Counted from the stretch's first letter, positions 16,583-25,759 are shown. The stretch is DNA of 64,000 nucleotides from Bacteroidota bacterium (GCA_018266735.1 JAFDZT010000004.1:951728-1015727), one strand, 5' to 3'. Program-made: numbers and translations. The notes: generated from the letters alone by a model not told the origin.

Positions 16583-17804
16583 CCAACTTCTCCGATGATG
16601 CTCCGGATAGGAGCACGACACATTCCCCTTTGATCCCGCCGCGTGCCGCAATGGTGGCGGCCACGTCGGTGGCCGTTCCGCGCAGGTACTCCTCGAACTT
16701 CTTGGAGACCTCGCGTGCCACAACTACCTGACGGGTGGCGCCTCCGAGGGCGATCACTTCGTCGAGCAGCTTGCCCACACGGAAGGGCGATTCGTAGAGG
16801 ACGACGGTCTCACGACGCTCGAGAACCGATCGCATGAAGGTCTGTCGCCCCTTCTTCTGTGGCGGGAAACCGCCAAAATACAATGCATTCGTTGGCAGTC
16901 CGCTGGCCGCCGCCGCCGTCACAAAGGCACAGGCACCGGGCAGGGCGATCACGGGAATGCCCGCATCCGCACAGGCCCGCACGGCACGATACCCGGGATC
17001 CGATATGGCCGGCATGCCGGCATCGCTCACAAGGGCCACACGTTTCCCCTCGCGCACCAACTGCACGAAGAGCGATGCCCGTTCCTGCTCGTTGTGGTCG
17101 TGGTTGGAAAGGAGGCGAGGAGCATGGATGCCCAAGAGACGCAACAGCGATCCCGTGTGTCGCGTGTCTTCGCAGGCGATCACATCGGCCGAGCGGAGAA
17201 CGTTCTCGGCGCGACGGGTGATGTCGTCGAGATTGCCAATGGGCGTGGGAACAAGGTAGAGCGCGGGTTCCAGAGGCTGACGTATGGGGTCGATCCCCGC
17301 CGTTGCGCGTGCGACCTCTTCACGTGGTACAACGTCTTCCGTTGTTGCCCCCACGCGTCGTGCCTCGAAGAATGCCGTGAGCATGGTCGAGCATTCCTCT
17401 TCGAGAATGCCCGTGCGCACGATGCATCGATGGTTGAGGCGCGGATCATCGACGATCTCGAACACGCTTCTGCATGCTCCCGTCTTCGGATCTGAGGCGC
17501 CGTAGACAACGGTCGGAATGCGCGCGAGCACAATGGCCCCGGCACACATGGCACAGGGTTCAAGGGTGACGTAGAGCGTGCAGTCGTCGAGGAATTTCCG
17601 ATCGAGCACAGAGACGGCATCTTCGATGGCCACCATTTCGGCGTGACGGGTGGGATCGTTCCGTTGCTGGATCGCATTGCCGCCACGTCCGACCACCGTG
17701 CCCTCGTGGACGATCACACAGCCCACAGGAACATCACCTGCTTCTGCCGCCGTTCGCGCCTCTTCCAATGCCAGGCGCATGTAGTGTTCGTGATTACTTG
17801 GCAT
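16566..17804 (-). CDS. fusion of tRNA adenosine deaminase (TadA) and 16S rRNA methyltransferase (RsmI)
   Basis: One open frame of 412 residues joins two enzymes that are normally separate. Residues 1-155 are TadA, which converts A34 to inosine in tRNA: zinc ligands His54 (with catalytic Glu56 in HAE) and Cys84/Cys87 in PCAMC. After a linker of about 25 residues, residues 180-412 are RsmI, which 2'-O-methylates C1402 in 16S rRNA: LYLVPTPIGNLDDITRRA, ACEDTRHTG, SDAGMPAISDPGYR and LPGACAFVTAAAASG. Both halves look complete. The ATG at 17804 overlaps the porD stop by 11 bases; 17780 is an alternative start. Both products act on the decoding centre, which makes the pairing sensible. Confidence 0.93.
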   Translation of the reverse strand: MPSNHEHYMRLALEEARTAAEAGDVPVGCVIVHEGTVVGRGGNAIQQRNDPTRHAEMVAIEDAVSVLDRKFLDDCTLYVTLEPCAMCAGAIVLARIPTVVYGASDPKTGACRSVFEIVDDPRLNHRCIVRTGILEEECSTMLTAFFEARRVGATTEDVVPREEVARATAGIDPIRQPLEPALYLVPTPIGNLDDITRRAENVLRSADVIACEDTRHTGSLLRLLGIHAPRLLSNHDHNEQERASLFVQLVREGKRVALVSDAGMPAISDPGYRAVRACADAGIPVIALPGACAFVTAAAASGLPTNALYFGGFPPQKKGRQTFMRSVLERRETVVLYESPFRVGKLLDEVIALGGATRQVVVAREVSKKFEEYLRGTATDVAATIAARGGIKGECVVLLSGASSEKLDVHLV

Positions 17805-18702
17805 TGCGAGCTTGTTCATACACTTGCGTGTTGCTCGGATCCAAGAAGGCGAGGTCGGCCCAGAGTGTACCGATGTTCGTTCCCTTGAACACGTCGGCAA
17901 GCTCCGGATACTTTGCATCGAAGAACGTTTGCAGAAGCACGCTTCGATTGGAGATCTTCTCGCGCTTGAACTTGGCGATGGCGCTGATCACCGCTGCCAG
18001 TGCATTCCGGCCTTGCTCCTTGTTCTTCGCATAGATGTCGATGGCATCGTGATAGTCGAAGATGAGGCGACGGAAGTCGGCGTATCGAATGTCGAGCAAC
18101 TCCGTGATGCGCGACATGGGCGTGATCTCTCCCGGCTGATAGTACGTGTTGAAAGCACTCTCGTTGGCCGACGATGCCAATTGGGCGATGCCTTGGGCGG
18201 CCTTGAGCGCCGAAGTTCCACCGAGTTCCTCATACGTGTCCATGTCCATGCCGATGGCCATGAGGACGTAGAAGTCCAACCTGCTCGAGAACTTATCGTA
18301 CCGCATGGCCTGATACGTGAGCGTTGGATTGAGCGTGTAGTCGAACGTCCAGTTCTGATCGAAGACCCGAAGTAACGCACCTCCGGTGTTCGGCTGGTTG
18401 TTCACCAAGCGCTTCGATACCATGGCCAGTCGTGCCGTATACGTGTTGTCATTCCTGCTCATCAGATAGATGGTCACATCGATCGGGATCTTCTCTCCAT
18501 CCCACTCTCCCGGCGTATAGCGCTGGTTGTTCAAGTACGTGCGCACATCGTTGGCCATTCCCTGCACTTCCATGCGCAGGTCCAACGGGATCTGGTCCAT
18601 GTTCACGTTCACAGTGGCAATGAGCTCTTGACCGAACGATGTCACGTTCATCAAGGCTCCTGCCACTAGTACGATGCAGGCGATGCGAAAGGTCGTTCTC
18701 AT
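17794..18702 (-). CDS. porD: PorD-like (DUF4835) T9SS accessory protein
   Basis: The 302-residue protein has a signal peptide (MRTTFRIACIVLVAGALMNV then TSFGQ) and the features of DUF4835: ELIATVNVNMDQIP, WDGEKIPIDVTIYL, NTGGALLRVFDQNWTFDY, FDYHDAIDIYAKN and a conserved SNRSVLLQTFFDAKYPEL. DUF4835 proteins are known as PorD, a periplasmic factor needed for gliding or T9SS function in Bacteroidota. Its presence fits the T9SS substrates found in this window. The ATG at 18702 faces the next gene's start on the other strand directly. Confidence 0.85.
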   Translation of the reverse strand: MRTTFRIACIVLVAGALMNVTSFGQELIATVNVNMDQIPLDLRMEVQGMANDVRTYLNNQRYTPGEWDGEKIPIDVTIYLMSRNDNTYTARLAMVSKRLVNNQPNTGGALLRVFDQNWTFDYTLNPTLTYQAMRYDKFSSRLDFYVLMAIGMDMDTYEELGGTSALKAAQGIAQLASSANESAFNTYYQPGEITPMSRITELLDIRYADFRRLIFDYHDAIDIYAKNKEQGRNALAAVISAIAKFKREKISNRSVLLQTFFDAKYPELADVFKGTNIGTLWADLAFLDPSNTQVYEQARNAK

Positions 18703-19456
18703 GAAGATCCGCGAATTGGTGTCGAAATGCCGTACAAACATACACACGTGGTCGCTCTGCCTTGTGGGCATCCTCCCGCTCACACCACAGACGGCACTCG
18801 TGCAGGTGGACGGGGTGAATGTGGCCACATTGTGCTCCACGTTCCCGTCCAACCGTCTCTTGGTGCGGCTCGACCCTGCTCCCTTCGGCCTTGCCGAGCT
18901 TTCCTCCCTACGCCTCGATGCCTCGCTCGTTCGCACCACGTCCGCCTGCTTCGGTGGCTCGATCTCCGGGATCTCTGGCGGTGGGTGGACGGAGTGCGTG
19001 GTGCGACCCGTCGCATCGTACGTTCTGACGCCACGGTGGACCGTGGGCGGCGAGCTCGAGGTGAAGGTGGCAGGGGCGCAAGGATTTGCGCCGGTGGTGC
19101 AGACGGACGTGGCACTGTCGTGCCTGGCCGCCGTGGACACGGCGTGGACGCTTGCTGCCAGGGTCACCTCTGTGAGCTCGTCGGTTCGCATGTCGTGCGC
19201 GCGTCGGATCGATACGAATTGGACCGTGGAATCCGGACTCCACATCACCGCCGCATCGATGCCCGCCCTTGTCGTGCACATGCGCTATGTCGACGAGACG
19301 ATCGCGCTTGCCTTCGGCATCGAATCCGCACCAATGCAACTGCGGCTCGCGGCCATGCTGCCCACGTCGACGTCGTGCAGCGTTGGTTGCTCGCTCGCCT
19401 ACACGGCGTCGTTAGGCATGGCCGCCTCGCTGTCGTTGTGCTTTGTTGCATGGTGA
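18701..19456 (+). CDS. secreted protein of unknown function, upstream of HhH/barrel gene
   Basis: About 251 residues with a hydrophobic leader (TWSLCLVGILPLTPQTALVQ) that looks like a signal peptide. The start is uncertain: the ATG at 18701 shares bases with the divergent porD start, while a GTG at 18719 gives a shorter, equally plausible leader. The mature part is beta-rich with alternating hydrophobic residues (VRLDPAPFGLAELSSLRLDA, TPRWTVGGELEVKVAG) and could be an outer-membrane barrel or surface protein. The stop overlaps the following gene (ATGGTGA at 19450-19456). I do not recognise the family. Confidence 0.7.
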   Translation: MKIRELVSKCRTNIHTWSLCLVGILPLTPQTALVQVDGVNVATLCSTFPSNRLLVRLDPAPFGLAELSSLRLDASLVRTTSACFGGSISGISGGGWTECVVRPVASYVLTPRWTVGGELEVKVAGAQGFAPVVQTDVALSCLAAVDTAWTLAARVTSVSSSVRMSCARRIDTNWTVESGLHITAASMPALVVHMRYVDETIALAFGIESAPMQLRLAAMLPTSTSCSVGCSLAYTASLGMAASLSLCFVAW

Positions 19457-21033
19457 TGCAAGCACATGCAGGAGAGGTGGACGATCTTGTGCTGGATGAT
19501 GTGCAACCTGTGCTGGATGCCGTCGATCGGTTTCGTGCGGATCCGTTACCGCTGCGCTCGATCTCGGCCACCGACCTACTGGTGTTGCCGGGATTCTCGC
19601 GAACAACGGCGGGCGCCGTGATCCGACTTGCTCGACGGGACTCTACACTGTCGATCGATGCCATTGCCGACTCGTTGTGTCTGTCGCCGGATCAGCGTGT
19701 GATGCTGTTCTCCTGTGCTACCATGCAGGCCGCGCCTGTTCCCGTGCGTGTGCTCATGCGCGCACGCGTGGATGCATCGCTTGCCATGATGCAACGCACG
19801 ATGGTCTCCACACCGTTCGGATCGTTCACGGCCACAACGGTACGTGCAGCTGATGAGCGCTTTGCCGACGGATTCCTCAGCGGGTCCTTTCGTACATCGG
19901 TGAATGGGTGGACGTTGATGGCGGGAGACATGCGGCTCACGTGTGGACGTGGTCTCGTGTTCGGTGGCGCATCGTTTGCCGGTGCTACTGTGGTGAACAG
20001 TGCAGCCATCATGCACGATGCGCGGATGGCGCCGTGGACGTCGACGTTGCGCACGGGATACCTGCGCGGACTCTGTGTGCAGACGGGTCCGGCCACGGCC
20101 CTCGTCGATCAATTCGGTCATCCGGGCGCCATGCTGCAATGGCCGGTCGCCCGCGGCTGCGTTGGCATTGCGGCCATGTCCGATGGCAACGTGACCGTTG
20201 GTTCCGTGTTTGGATCGCAGTTCATCGGTCCGTCAGAGCTTTCATGGGAAGCGGCCGCCATGCAACACGGTATCGCCGTGAGCGCCAGCATCAACGTGCC
20301 AATGGTACGCGGCCGTGTGGTGATCGCACCACGCCTGTTCACAGAGAAGTTCACGTCACCGCATGCCGTTACCTTTTCGGCATCGTCCGTTGTCGCAAAT
20401 GAGGCTGGCATCTATACGGGCATGCAGTGGCACGGTCGTTCGGACGAACTCACCGCAGCATGTGATGTGCGGTGGTCGCTTACGCGACGGTATGGTGTGC
20501 CAGCTCCTGTTGCGGCCTGCGAGTTGTTCGGAGAATGGCGGCATGCGCTTGAGCGCGGTACGGCGATCACGACGCGACTTCGCTATGTTCACGACGTGGA
20601 TGGGATCCGTCCGTTTGATTCTGTTGGGACACATGTTGTCGCACGCAGCAGGCTCTCATTGCGCGTCGACGTGGAGACACTGGTCCTTGCCTCCCTTCGC
20701 CTTCGCTGCAGACTTCAATGGCAGCAAGCATCATGGGATGCGTGGCGATCAACAGAGCTTGGTACCATGGCCTCTGCAGAGATGCGATGGCAGGTATTCG
20801 ACAACGTCTCGGTGATGCTTCGATGGACGGTGTATCGCGTCTCCGCCTTCGATGCCGCCATCTACCAAGCGGAAGACCTCGTGCCCGGCTTGATGCGCAG
20901 CACCATGCTCATGCGAAACGGTGGTCGCGTGATCGGCTCGGTGCGGTGGAAGGCGAACGATGTGGTGGCGATCTCTGCAGGGCTCACCACGCCTGAGCCT
21001 ACACTTGTTGTTCAGACGGACGTTCGTTGGTGA
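19387..21033 (+). CDS. helix-hairpin-helix plus outer-membrane barrel protein
   Basis: The frame is real from about 19387; the longer frame to its left is a shadow of the previous gene. A TTG at 19387 would give a normal signal peptide (VRHGRLAVVVLCCMVMQAHA), whereas the ATG at 19450 overlapping the previous stop would remove it, so I prefer the TTG. The mature N-terminus contains a HhH module (LRSISATDLLVLPGFSRTTA, SIDAIADSLCLS), as in ComEA, followed by about 430 residues of beta-strand-like sequence typical of a barrel. Similar HhH/barrel proteins are common in Bacteroidota but have no assigned role. It overlaps the convergent ndh by 35 bases. Confidence 0.75.
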   Translation: MLARLHGVVRHGRLAVVVLCCMVMQAHAGEVDDLVLDDVQPVLDAVDRFRADPLPLRSISATDLLVLPGFSRTTAGAVIRLARRDSTLSIDAIADSLCLSPDQRVMLFSCATMQAAPVPVRVLMRARVDASLAMMQRTMVSTPFGSFTATTVRAADERFADGFLSGSFRTSVNGWTLMAGDMRLTCGRGLVFGGASFAGATVVNSAAIMHDARMAPWTSTLRTGYLRGLCVQTGPATALVDQFGHPGAMLQWPVARGCVGIAAMSDGNVTVGSVFGSQFIGPSELSWEAAAMQHGIAVSASINVPMVRGRVVIAPRLFTEKFTSPHAVTFSASSVVANEAGIYTGMQWHGRSDELTAACDVRWSLTRRYGVPAPVAACELFGEWRHALERGTAITTRLRYVHDVDGIRPFDSVGTHVVARSRLSLRVDVETLVLASLRLRCRLQWQQASWDAWRSTELGTMASAEMRWQVFDNVSVMLRWTVYRVSAFDAAIYQAEDLVPGLMRSTMLMRNGGRVIGSVRWKANDVVAISAGLTTPEPTLVVQTDVRW

Positions 21034-22270
21034 CCGTATCGCGTTGAACGATCAAGCGTGCGCCGGGCTGGAACGACACATAGAACCACAACCATTCGAT
21101 CATCACTTTGAAGCGGTTGCGGAAGCCGATGAGCGATGCGATGTGAATGACGGCCCAGAGCGCCCATGCGAGGAAGCCCGAGAACGACAGACCGAAGACG
21201 TGCGCAACGGCGCGGGCACGACCGATGGTCGCCATCGATCCGAGATCGCGATAGCGAAACGGTTTGCGCGATGTGGCAGACACGTTGTTCTTGATGATGG
21301 TGGCCACATAGGTGCCCTGTTGCATGGCCACTTGTGCAACGCCGGGAAGATCTCGATGATTGGCCGCATCGCCGATCACGAACACATCGTCGTGGCCGGG
21401 TATCGTACAGTCGTCATTCACGAACACGCGCCCCTGTTTGTCGAGCGGCACATCAAGGTCGTGCAGAAGTGGCGACGCTTGATTGCCAGCCGCCCAGATC
21501 ACGTTCGTGCTGTGGATGAAGTCGGCGCCGATCTGCACTCCGTCCATGCGAACATCCGTAACGGGAGTGGAGAGTTGCACGTCGACACCAAGGTCACGAA
21601 GGGAGGCAAGGGCCTTGGCGGACAGGCCTTCATCAAATGCCGTGAGGACGCGCGGTGCGGCGTCGACGAGAAGAACGCGAACGTCTTCGCGCTTCAGCGC
21701 CGGGAAGTCCGGCAACATGGTCTTCGAGCTGATCTCTGCGATGGCGCCTGCAAGTTCCACGCCAGTTGGTCCGGCACCGATCACCACGAACGTCAACGCA
21801 CGACGTCGCGCCGTGAGATCGCGTTCTCGTTCTGCACGCTCGAACGTCGAGAGCAGTCGCTCACGAATGAGCAAAGCATCGTTCAGATCCTTGAGTCCGG
21901 GAGCGGCGGCCTCCCATTCCGGATGACCGAAGTACGAGTGACGGGCGCCTGGCGCAAGGATGAGATGGTCGTAGGAGATCACTCCGCCGTCGTGCACGAT
22001 GAGTCGCTCCGACGTGTCGATATGCAACACCGTCTGCATCAACACATGGATGTTCGTGCTGTGGCGAAGGATACTTCGAAGTGGTTGTGCAACGTCACCC
22101 GGTGAGAGTGCGGCCGTTGCCACCTGATACAGGAGCGGCTGAAAGAGATAGTGATTCGTCTTATCGATAAGGATCACGTCCACATCGGAATTGCGGAGAC
22201 GCTTTGCGGCACTCAGTCCGCCAAACCCACCGCCGATGATCACACATGTTCTACGTCGACCTGTTGCCAT
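20999..22270 (-). CDS. ndh: type II NADH:quinone oxidoreductase
   Basis: The 423-residue flavoprotein oxidises NADH and reduces quinone without pumping protons. It has the FAD-binding CVIIGGGFGGLSAAKRL near the start, the NADH-binding FVVIGAGPTGVELAGAIAE, the ATG-like VIWAAGNQASPLL and VFVIGDAANH motifs. The C-terminal region (LAWALWAVIHIASLIGFRNR) anchors it to the inner membrane. It is the last gene of the lpxB-DUF374-lpxK-GATase-ndh string, and overlaps the amidotransferase by 20 bases. Confidence 0.93.
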   Translation of the reverse strand: MATGRRRTCVIIGGGFGGLSAAKRLRNSDVDVILIDKTNHYLFQPLLYQVATAALSPGDVAQPLRSILRHSTNIHVLMQTVLHIDTSERLIVHDGGVISYDHLILAPGARHSYFGHPEWEAAAPGLKDLNDALLIRERLLSTFERAERERDLTARRRALTFVVIGAGPTGVELAGAIAEISSKTMLPDFPALKREDVRVLLVDAAPRVLTAFDEGLSAKALASLRDLGVDVQLSTPVTDVRMDGVQIGADFIHSTNVIWAAGNQASPLLHDLDVPLDKQGRVFVNDDCTIPGHDDVFVIGDAANHRDLPGVAQVAMQQGTYVATIIKNNVSATSRKPFRYRDLGSMATIGRARAVAHVFGLSFSGFLAWALWAVIHIASLIGFRNRFKVMIEWLWFYVSFQPGARLIVQRDTVTNERPSEQQV

Positions 22271-22994
22271 AGTTCTTCATCAGCACATCAAAGGCTGCCA
22301 CTTCGTTCACAAAATGTTCGGCGATGGGACCGGAGAGCGGGTTCGCATGATCGAGCCGTTCCGGATGCCACTGCACGGCAAGCAAAAACGGTTTACCACC
22401 AAGCGAAGCATCGCCCCACTCGAAGGCCTCGATCGTTCCATCTTCTGCCGTAGCGGCCGGCGTAAAGAGTCCGGCAAGTGTATCGATGCACTGATGATGG
22501 GCCGAGTTCGCGGTTCCGTCGAGAGTGCGGCACATACGTTTGAGGATCGATCCGGGTTCCACTTCGATCGTATGCATACTATCGACGCCGTCGAGGGCAC
22601 GATGTTCGATGGACGAGGGACGTTCCGTTGGTATGTCGGCAATGAGTGTCCCGCCATAGGCGACGTTCAGGATCTGCAGACCTCTGCAGATACCAAGCGT
22701 TGGCATGCGCCGCTCGCGAGCCGCCTCGATGGCTGCGAACTCGATGGCATCGCGTGGAAGATCGGGAGGTTCGCTCAAGGCCGCACGTTCCGGCATTCCG
22801 TATCGTGATGCCTCGACGTCGGGTCCTCCCGAAAGCACCAACCCACTGCAGGCATGCATGCGTTCAACAGCCTCTTCCGGCGTTGCGGCCGTCGAGAGGT
22901 CGACCACTTCGACGGTGGGATCGGCCTTCTTGAGCCATTGTTCATACAATGCATACTTGGCTGTTCCACTCGCTCGGGAGACGGCGATCTTCAT
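22251..22994 (-). CDS. class I glutamine amidotransferase-like hydrolase (PuuD/peptidase C26 type)
   Basis: The 247-residue protein carries the catalytic triad of the class I amidotransferase fold: Cys103 in LGICRGLQ and His210/Glu212 in VQWHPERLDH. The SGGPDVEASRYG segment is typical of gamma-glutamyl-gamma-aminobutyrate hydrolases (C26). It is a stand-alone hydrolase, with no synthetase domain. Substrate specificity cannot be read from sequence. It overlaps both neighbours (lpxK by 4 bases, ndh by 20), so it belongs to this operon. Confidence 0.85.
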   Translation of the reverse strand: MKIAVSRASGTAKYALYEQWLKKADPTVEVVDLSTAATPEEAVERMHACSGLVLSGGPDVEASRYGMPERAALSEPPDLPRDAIEFAAIEAARERRMPTLGICRGLQILNVAYGGTLIADIPTERPSSIEHRALDGVDSMHTIEVEPGSILKRMCRTLDGTANSAHHQCIDTLAGLFTPAATAEDGTIEAFEWGDASLGGKPFLLAVQWHPERLDHANPLSGPIAEHFVNEVAAFDVLMKNYGNRST

Positions 22995-24007
22995 CGTGCG
23001 ATCCTTTGTAGGAGAAGTTGTTCGAAGGCAGCTGCGCCTCCATCGAACGAAAGTCGAAGCGGCACGACGGCCACATCGATCCCCGCTCGCGAGAATGACT
23101 CTGCGTGATCGAGAAGTTTGACGGCATCTTTTTCAGTGGTCACGATCATATCCACGTGTTCAGCAGTAGCGACATCGATCATCATGCGCACATCGCGCTT
23201 TCGAAATCGATGGTGATCCTGAAAGGCCATGTGCCGAACGATCTCGGTGGGTTCCGAAAGCAGGCGCAACGACGAGCGAAACCGCTCAGGATTGGCAATT
23301 GCCGTCACGGCCACCACACGATCTCGCAGGTCCATGCTGCGTTGGATGTCGGCCAAGGCCGCAAGACCATACGCACTGCGCATCTTCACTCGCGATCGAA
23401 GCAGGAGCGCGGTGTCGCGCATATATGGTCGCACATCTTGTTCCGTCACACCATTCTGGGTCAGGATCACCACATCGGCGCGTGCCAGCGACGTAAGCGG
23501 CTCGCGCAATCGTCCTTCGGGCAACAATCGTTGGTCGGCAATGGTGGCCTCGTTCACCAGTACCACGTCAAGATCTCGGTAGATCGAACGGTGCTGAAAT
23601 CCGTCATCGAGCACGATGACGTTGGCCGACGTACGCTCTGTGATGCACGAAGCACCACTGATGCGCCGCTCTGCCACTGCCACCGGTACATGCAGTGCAT
23701 AGGCATGCAGGATGGCCTCGTCCCCTGCTTGCCGCACATTCATGAGCATTTCGTTACCATCGTAGACGAGATGCGCACCGCGAGAACTGCGACCGTATCC
23801 GCGTAACAACACGGCCGGCGCATATCCATGTTCTTGTAGCATTCGCACGATGGCGTGCACGGTTGGCGTCTTGCCCGTGCCACCCACACTGATGTTGCCA
23901 ACGCTCACCACCGGCACCGAGGCGCGTTGCATATCGGCACGTCCGTTGTCGTACCGTGCATTCCGTCGCGCGATCATCGCGCCATACAACGCAGAGAGCA
24001 ATCCCAT
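22991..24007 (-). CDS. lpxK: tetraacyldisaccharide 4'-kinase
   Basis: The 338-residue inner-membrane enzyme phosphorylates the 4' position of the lipid A disaccharide. Diagnostic features are the P-loop SVGNISVGGTGKTP, LLRGYGR, DEAILHA, VIVLDDGFQHRSIYRDLDVVLV and LPEGRLREP. The ATG at 24007 overlaps the stop of the DUF374 gene by one base and gives the hydrophobic N-terminal anchor MGLLSALYGAMIARRN. Together with lpxB upstream it shows that the organism makes lipid A. Confidence 0.96.
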   Translation of the reverse strand: MGLLSALYGAMIARRNARYDNGRADMQRASVPVVSVGNISVGGTGKTPTVHAIVRMLQEHGYAPAVLLRGYGRSSRGAHLVYDGNEMLMNVRQAGDEAILHAYALHVPVAVAERRISGASCITERTSANVIVLDDGFQHRSIYRDLDVVLVNEATIADQRLLPEGRLREPLTSLARADVVILTQNGVTEQDVRPYMRDTALLLRSRVKMRSAYGLAALADIQRSMDLRDRVVAVTAIANPERFRSSLRLLSEPTEIVRHMAFQDHHRFRKRDVRMMIDVATAEHVDMIVTTEKDAVKLLDHAESFSRAGIDVAVVPLRLSFDGGAAAFEQLLLQRIAR

Positions 24008-24594
24008 CAAAGATCTCCCCCGAGTTGCTCGAGATGCGTCGACGTAAGGAGAACGATCTTCTCTATCTGGTCGCGTTGGGCTGAGGTGGGGATCATCACC
24101 GCTTCGCCGAAGACGATCTTGATCGACGTGAACGGGTGCGGGATCCGAAAACGGTCCCACGATCGGTGCAGCACTGTTGCCCGACGCATGCGCACTCTGC
24201 ACAGCACAAGCGGAACGCGAGCTCGTTGTGCGGCAATGACGGCGCCGGGTTTGCAGACGTGACGGGGACCACGTGGACCGTCAGGCGTGACCAGAACAAT
24301 GTGCGACGAAGCGGCTTGCACCATAGCATCTAATGCTTCCTTGCCACCTTGCGACGACGACCCTCTGATCACGGTGTAGTTCCAGTCGTGCAGGAGATGG
24401 GCGAGCAGATCGCCATCGCTGCTGGCGCTTGTAAGGCCTGCAGCGTTGCCACTGCGAAAGACATGCCACACGGGCAGCATCTCGTCGTGCCAAAAGGCCA
24501 CAACACATGGGGTGGTGGGCTTTGCGCCAAACACCGACACTCGCCACGTCGAGGCAAGAAGGCGCAACAGGAAGGAAAGGAGGCGAGGCTTCAT
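24007..24594 (-). CDS. DUF374-type lysophospholipid acyltransferase family protein
   Basis: The 195-residue protein starts at the ATG at 24594, overlapping the lpxB stop by 4 bases. It has the DUF374 pattern: VVAFWHDEMLPVW (with the H-x-x-x-x-like acyltransferase His), SSDGDLLAHLL, IRGSSSQGGKEALDAM and TPDGPRGPRHVCKPG. The family belongs to the LPLAT superfamily and often lies beside lipid A genes; it may add a secondary acyl chain. No enzyme of this branch is assigned with certainty, so I leave the symbol empty. Confidence 0.88.
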   Translation of the reverse strand: MKPRLLSFLLRLLASTWRVSVFGAKPTTPCVVAFWHDEMLPVWHVFRSGNAAGLTSASSDGDLLAHLLHDWNYTVIRGSSSQGGKEALDAMVQAASSHIVLVTPDGPRGPRHVCKPGAVIAAQRARVPLVLCRVRMRRATVLHRSWDRFRIPHPFTSIKIVFGEAVMIPTSAQRDQIEKIVLLTSTHLEQLGGDL

Positions 24595-25703
24595 CGCTGC
24601 ACCATGTGAGCGGCAATGGCGGCGGCACGTGCCGAAGCGCCCGAACCGCCGAGCTCTTCGCGCATGGCCATGCATGCATCGTGGATATCTTGCCGACGTT
24701 GTGCATTCGCGAGCAACATGCGCACCTCTGTTGCAAGGTTCGCGGCCGTGGCATCGTGTTGGACGAATTCGTCGATCACGTGTCGTTGCAGGAGCAGATT
24801 CAACATCGTGACGGAGTTCACCGTGACCAAACGTTTGCTCAGCGCATAGGAAAGTGTCGACGTGCGATAGAACGTTGCAAAGGGCAAGGCCATCAAGGCC
24901 GCTTCGAGAGTGGATGTGCCTGCCTTGATCAGTCCGGCGCCGGACGTTCGCAGTACCATGCGGGCATCATCGGTCACGGCAATACCGGCATCGATCATGG
25001 GCGCGTAGGCCTCGATCGGAACATTCGCCGGTCTGGCACTCAAAATGCTAAGCGTAGGGTCGTCACGGAGAAGCAGGCGGGCCGTTTCCGCAAGAAGCGG
25101 CGCATGATGATGCAACTCCTGCGCGCGGCTTCCAGGCATCACGGCAACGGTATGCTGGGCATGATCCGGAACGGTGGCATAGTTCGGATCGTCGAGCAGC
25201 GGATGTCCCACATGATGCACATCGATCCCGAACGAACGGAAGAACTCCACTTCGAACGGGAAGACCACCAGGAGTTTGTCGACAACGGAGGCAAGCTTCG
25301 GTCCGCGGTCCTTCCCCCAGGCCCACAGCTGGGGAGCGATGTAGTAACACACGGGAACGCCGGCCTTGCGGGCAAGGGCGGCAAGGCGCATGTTGAATCC
25401 GGGGTAGTCGATGCAGATCAGGAGAGCGGGCTTACCGCGACTGTACGATCCGCTGGTGTTGGCGATCACGTCGCCACAGCGTTGCAGAAGCGAACGGAAG
25501 AAGGAGTAGCGTTTTGCGACCTCCCAGAACCCGCTCACGGCAAGATCGGCGATGCGGGCCATGGAATGAAGGCCCTGCAATTCCATTGCGGGACCGCCAA
25601 TTCCTTCGAACACCACGTCGGGGATCAACAGTCGCAGCTGTTCCATGAGACGTGCTGCATGTCGGTCGCCAGAGGGCTCACCGGCTGCAATGAAGATGCG
25701 CAT
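24591..25703 (-). CDS. lpxB: lipid-A-disaccharide synthase
   Basis: The 370-residue peripheral membrane glycosyltransferase condenses UDP-2,3-diacylglucosamine with lipid X. It starts MRIFIAAGEPSGDRHAARL at 25703 and has GIGGPAMELQGL, ICIDYPGFNMRLA, CYYIAPQLWAWGKDR, HHVGHPLLDD, VMPGSRAQEL, and the nucleotide-binding RTSGAGLIKAGTSTLEAAL. The first gene of the lipid A cluster, it lies divergent to a T9SS protein with 56 bases between them. Confidence 0.96.
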   Translation of the reverse strand: MRIFIAAGEPSGDRHAARLMEQLRLLIPDVVFEGIGGPAMELQGLHSMARIADLAVSGFWEVAKRYSFFRSLLQRCGDVIANTSGSYSRGKPALLICIDYPGFNMRLAALARKAGVPVCYYIAPQLWAWGKDRGPKLASVVDKLLVVFPFEVEFFRSFGIDVHHVGHPLLDDPNYATVPDHAQHTVAVMPGSRAQELHHHAPLLAETARLLLRDDPTLSILSARPANVPIEAYAPMIDAGIAVTDDARMVLRTSGAGLIKAGTSTLEAALMALPFATFYRTSTLSYALSKRLVTVNSVTMLNLLLQRHVIDEFVQHDATAANLATEVRMLLANAQRRQDIHDACMAMREELGGSGASARAAAIAAHMVQR

Positions 25704-25759
25704 ACGACAAAAATGCTGATATTTGGACCATTGTTCATACAACTGTGACGGAGTCTACC

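Noticed and set aside
18727..19386. N-terminal half of the long frame to 21033
   Set aside because: This part is out of frame with the real secreted-protein gene and reads as His/Arg-rich sequence; the genuine gene begins near 19387-19450.
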